From assembly GCF_046719735.1 (NCBI RefSeq), contig NZ_JAUTWQ010000004.1, positions 28,323-92,322 on the forward strand: a stretch of 64,000 nt of DNA, in the 5' to 3' direction. Shown in pieces: positions 62,565-64,000 of the stretch (position 1 is its first letter; each line of letters begins with the position of its first letter). Source of the stretch: Halobacillus_B rhizosphaerae (lineage in GTDB: Bacteria; Bacillota; Bacilli; Bacillales; Halobacillaceae). A program made the position numbers and the translations under genes. The notes under the pieces are model-generated. The model saw nothing but the letters and a program-made list of their open reading frames with translations, did no database searches and was not told the origin of the DNA.

Positions 62565-62582
62565 TAGTCGCTATAGCAACTA
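62565..62582. promoter_or_regulatory. MarR-type operator upstream of the pirin gene
   Basis: TAGTCGCTATAGCAACTA is a near-perfect palindrome (one mismatched pair) and shares TAGT, TAGCAACTA and spacing with the site at 62073-62092. Confidence 0.65.
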
Positions 62583-62605
62583 AATATTTAGAGAGGATGA
62601 TTACG

Positions 62606-63469
62606 ATGGCAGACGAGAATCGTTTTCAACGTAATGTAAAGGATTATTGGTATGTAAGTTATAACGAAATGGTGTTTCCGGCGATTCAGAAGGGCTGGGT
62701 TCTGCCTGCCGACCGCTGGAAAGAGTTCGACCCATTTATTTTAATGGCGGAGGATTGGTTTAAGAAGGGAACCTTTACGGATCACCCTCACCGTGGCTTC
62801 CAGACAATAACGTATGTGGTCGATGGACGATTAGAGCACATAGATAATGCAGGTGGCCGTGATATCCTCGAACCTGGAGATGTTCAGTACATGAATGCTG
62901 GGTGGGCAGCCAGACATGCGGAAGATGGCGTAGAAGATGATGTGGCTCATACGCTTCAGCTGTGGCTGAATCTTCCGAAAGACATGAAAAATTCTGAAAC
63001 CCTCTACCAAAATGTTTACAGGGAAGATGCCCCGGTTGTCCCTTTTGAAGGAGGTTCTGTAAAAGTATTCTCCGGCAATATAGCTGGAGTAAGAGGACCC
63101 TTAGATTCAATGGTTCCGATCACGCTGAGCGAATTAAACTTGGCAGAAGGGGCTGAGTATACACTCGAATTACCGGAAAATCATAATGCCTTTTTATACG
63201 TTCTGGCAGGGAGTATTGAAGCAGGAGAGAATCAAGTCAGTTTGAGTAAGCATGGCACAGCAACCTTGACGTATAATGAAGATGGTGAGGGTGGCAGTAA
63301 CCTGAAGATCAAGTCTCGTAAACGCCAGACTAAGGTACTGGTCTACTCCGGAAAGCCAATTAAAGAAGAGATTGTTCAACATGGCCCCTTTGTAATGAAT
63401 TCAATGGAAGAAATTAAGCAGGCTTTTGATGATTTTCGTAATGGAAAATTCGGCCCTCCAGCTGAATAA
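62606..63469 (+). CDS. Pirin family protein
   Basis: About 287 residues, two cupin domains. Metal-site histidines in FTDHPHRGFQTITYVVDGRL and ARHAEDG are the pirin signature; some pirins act as quercetin dioxygenases. ATG 62606 is used because GAGAGG at 62591-62596 abuts the upstream ATG 62597. It follows marR by 60 bp with its own operator, so induction by an aromatic or stress signal is likely (inference). Confidence 0.9.
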   Translation: MADENRFQRNVKDYWYVSYNEMVFPAIQKGWVLPADRWKEFDPFILMAEDWFKKGTFTDHPHRGFQTITYVVDGRLEHIDNAGGRDILEPGDVQYMNAGWAARHAEDGVEDDVAHTLQLWLNLPKDMKNSETLYQNVYREDAPVVPFEGGSVKVFSGNIAGVRGPLDSMVPITLSELNLAEGAEYTLELPENHNAFLYVLAGSIEAGENQVSLSKHGTATLTYNEDGEGGSNLKIKSRKRQTKVLVYSGKPIKEEIVQHGPFVMNSMEEIKQAFDDFRNGKFGPPAE

Positions 63470-63593
63470 GAGCGGTCTTCTAGAGACGATCAACATCTAT
63501 GAAGTAGCTGAGTTTATGAAAACGACAAGGCGATCCTCTCTTATTCAACAGAAAAAGGTGTACGGAGACCTTTGGAAGCTTTAATAATGCTAA

Positions 63594-63633
63594 GCATGAA
63601 GCAAGAATTTAATTTCTTGCTTCATGCCTTTTT
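63594..63633 (+). terminator. Strong terminator downstream of the pirin gene
   Basis: 14-bp perfect stem GCATGAAGCAAGAA / TTCTTGCTTCATGC and CTTTTTT. The 120 bp between the pirin stop and this stem hold no convincing gene. Confidence 0.92.
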
Positions 63634-63977
63634 TGCTGTAAAGAAGATCTCCTGCGATTGATGATATTAGCTCTGTTTAAGTTCATTTCTTGATTTCCGA
63701 AAAAATTTGAACGAATGTTCCGCGGCGAATGTATTAATTATTTTGGATAACGTCTCTAAGAGTAAATTGTATTTTTTTAAGAGGATATTGACCTAATATT
63801 AGATGGATTACTTAGTTATAGGGACTTCCTAGTATTAATGGAATCTAAGAAAGGTTACGCATCTTTTTTGTAATTTTATGAAGGTTTCCGGAGTTGTGAT
63901 CCGGAAGTTATTCTACATAAGGCAATTTTGAGGATTAACGAGAAAGCTTAAATTCAAAATACCATGGGGGTGTAAGA
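63634..63977 (+). other. Long leader region before the last gene
   Basis: 344 bp without a reading frame. A hairpin TTCCGGA-gttgtga-TCCGGAA lies at 63886-63906. I see no known riboswitch motif. Confidence 0.4.
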
Positions 63978-64000
63978 ATGAAAGTCAAGCGAATTGTTGC
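63978..64000 (+). CDS. Start of a gene cut by the window end
   Basis: ATG with GGGGGTG 5 nt upstream; only MKVKRIV is visible. The basic start could begin a signal peptide. By B. subtilis order (yisL then wprA) a secreted protease is conceivable, but nothing visible proves it. Confidence 0.45.

Noticed and set aside
63510..63585. Short frame (about 22 codons, KTTRRSSLIQQ) after the pirin gene
   Set aside because: No clear ribosome-binding site and no recognised family; possibly a decayed gene but unsupported.
1..64000. tRNA, rRNA, CRISPR, insertion sequences, prophage or defence islands
   Set aside because: Looked for while reading both strands; no such gene or repeated array was seen.

Overview
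This window is a chromosomal segment of a spore-forming, naturally competent, Gram-positive Bacillaceae member. It carries the GerP germination cluster, PrsA, ComK, AddAB, the coproporphyrin-dependent haem genes and many small Bacillus-type genes. Gene order follows the Bacillus subtilis yhaQ-to-yisL region with insertions and losses. Glycine-betaine uptake genes, two GbsR-type regulators and the general look of the proteins suggest a salt-adapted relative such as Halobacillus. That genus guess is inference. There is no prophage, insertion sequence, CRISPR array, tRNA or rRNA.

Layout. 0-9.6 kb: yhaQP ABC exporter (5' cut off by the window edge), the yhaO/yhaN nuclease pair, a GbsR-type regulator, yhaM, an MFS transporter and yhaL. 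9.6-22.2 kb: prsA, a tiny YjcZ-type gene, yhaJ-like and yhaI genes, scoC, gbsR-like/opuAA/opuAB, yhaH, trpP with a TRAP-binding leader, hit, ecsABC and yhaA. 22.5-28.7 kb: ferritin-like protein, MFS exporter, liaFSR-type envelope-stress system, bdbC with a thioredoxin partner, and hmoB. 28.8-39.6 kb: pbpF, hemEHY, a LacI regulator with a cre-like site, yhfH, yhfI, lplJ, and lcfB under a perfect FadR box. 39.6-45 kb is the least conserved part: a cluster of hairpins without a gene, an XRE regulator plus membrane protein with paired operators, a frameshifted SRPBCC-DoxX gene, a LysM spore-type protein, a methyltransferase and a DUF3939 protein. 45-55 kb: comK overlapping yhjD, yhjE, sipV, a palindromic repeat, addB, addA and hlpB. 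55-64 kb: gerPA-PF, a DUF418/DUF2157/GDYXXLXY operon, rocD, yisL, a MarR-pirin pair with matching operators, and the start of one more gene.

How the genes work together. DNA repair is heavily represented (YhaO/YhaN, AddAB, HlpB), with LexA-like boxes upstream of yhaO and yhjD. Protein export and folding are covered by PrsA, SipV, BdbC and Ecs. Envelope stress is covered by LiaFSR, and spore germination by GerP, YhaL, the YjcZ-type protein and the LysM protein. Several regulatory sites can be read directly: TRAP triplets over the trpP ribosome-binding site, a FadR box, a cre, a Fur-like box, twin XRE operators and twin MarR operators. No wholly new system is obvious. The best candidates for something undescribed are the hairpin cluster at 39.80-40.15 kb, the ComK variant lacking the usual MecA-recognition tail, and the autoregulated XRE/membrane-protein module.
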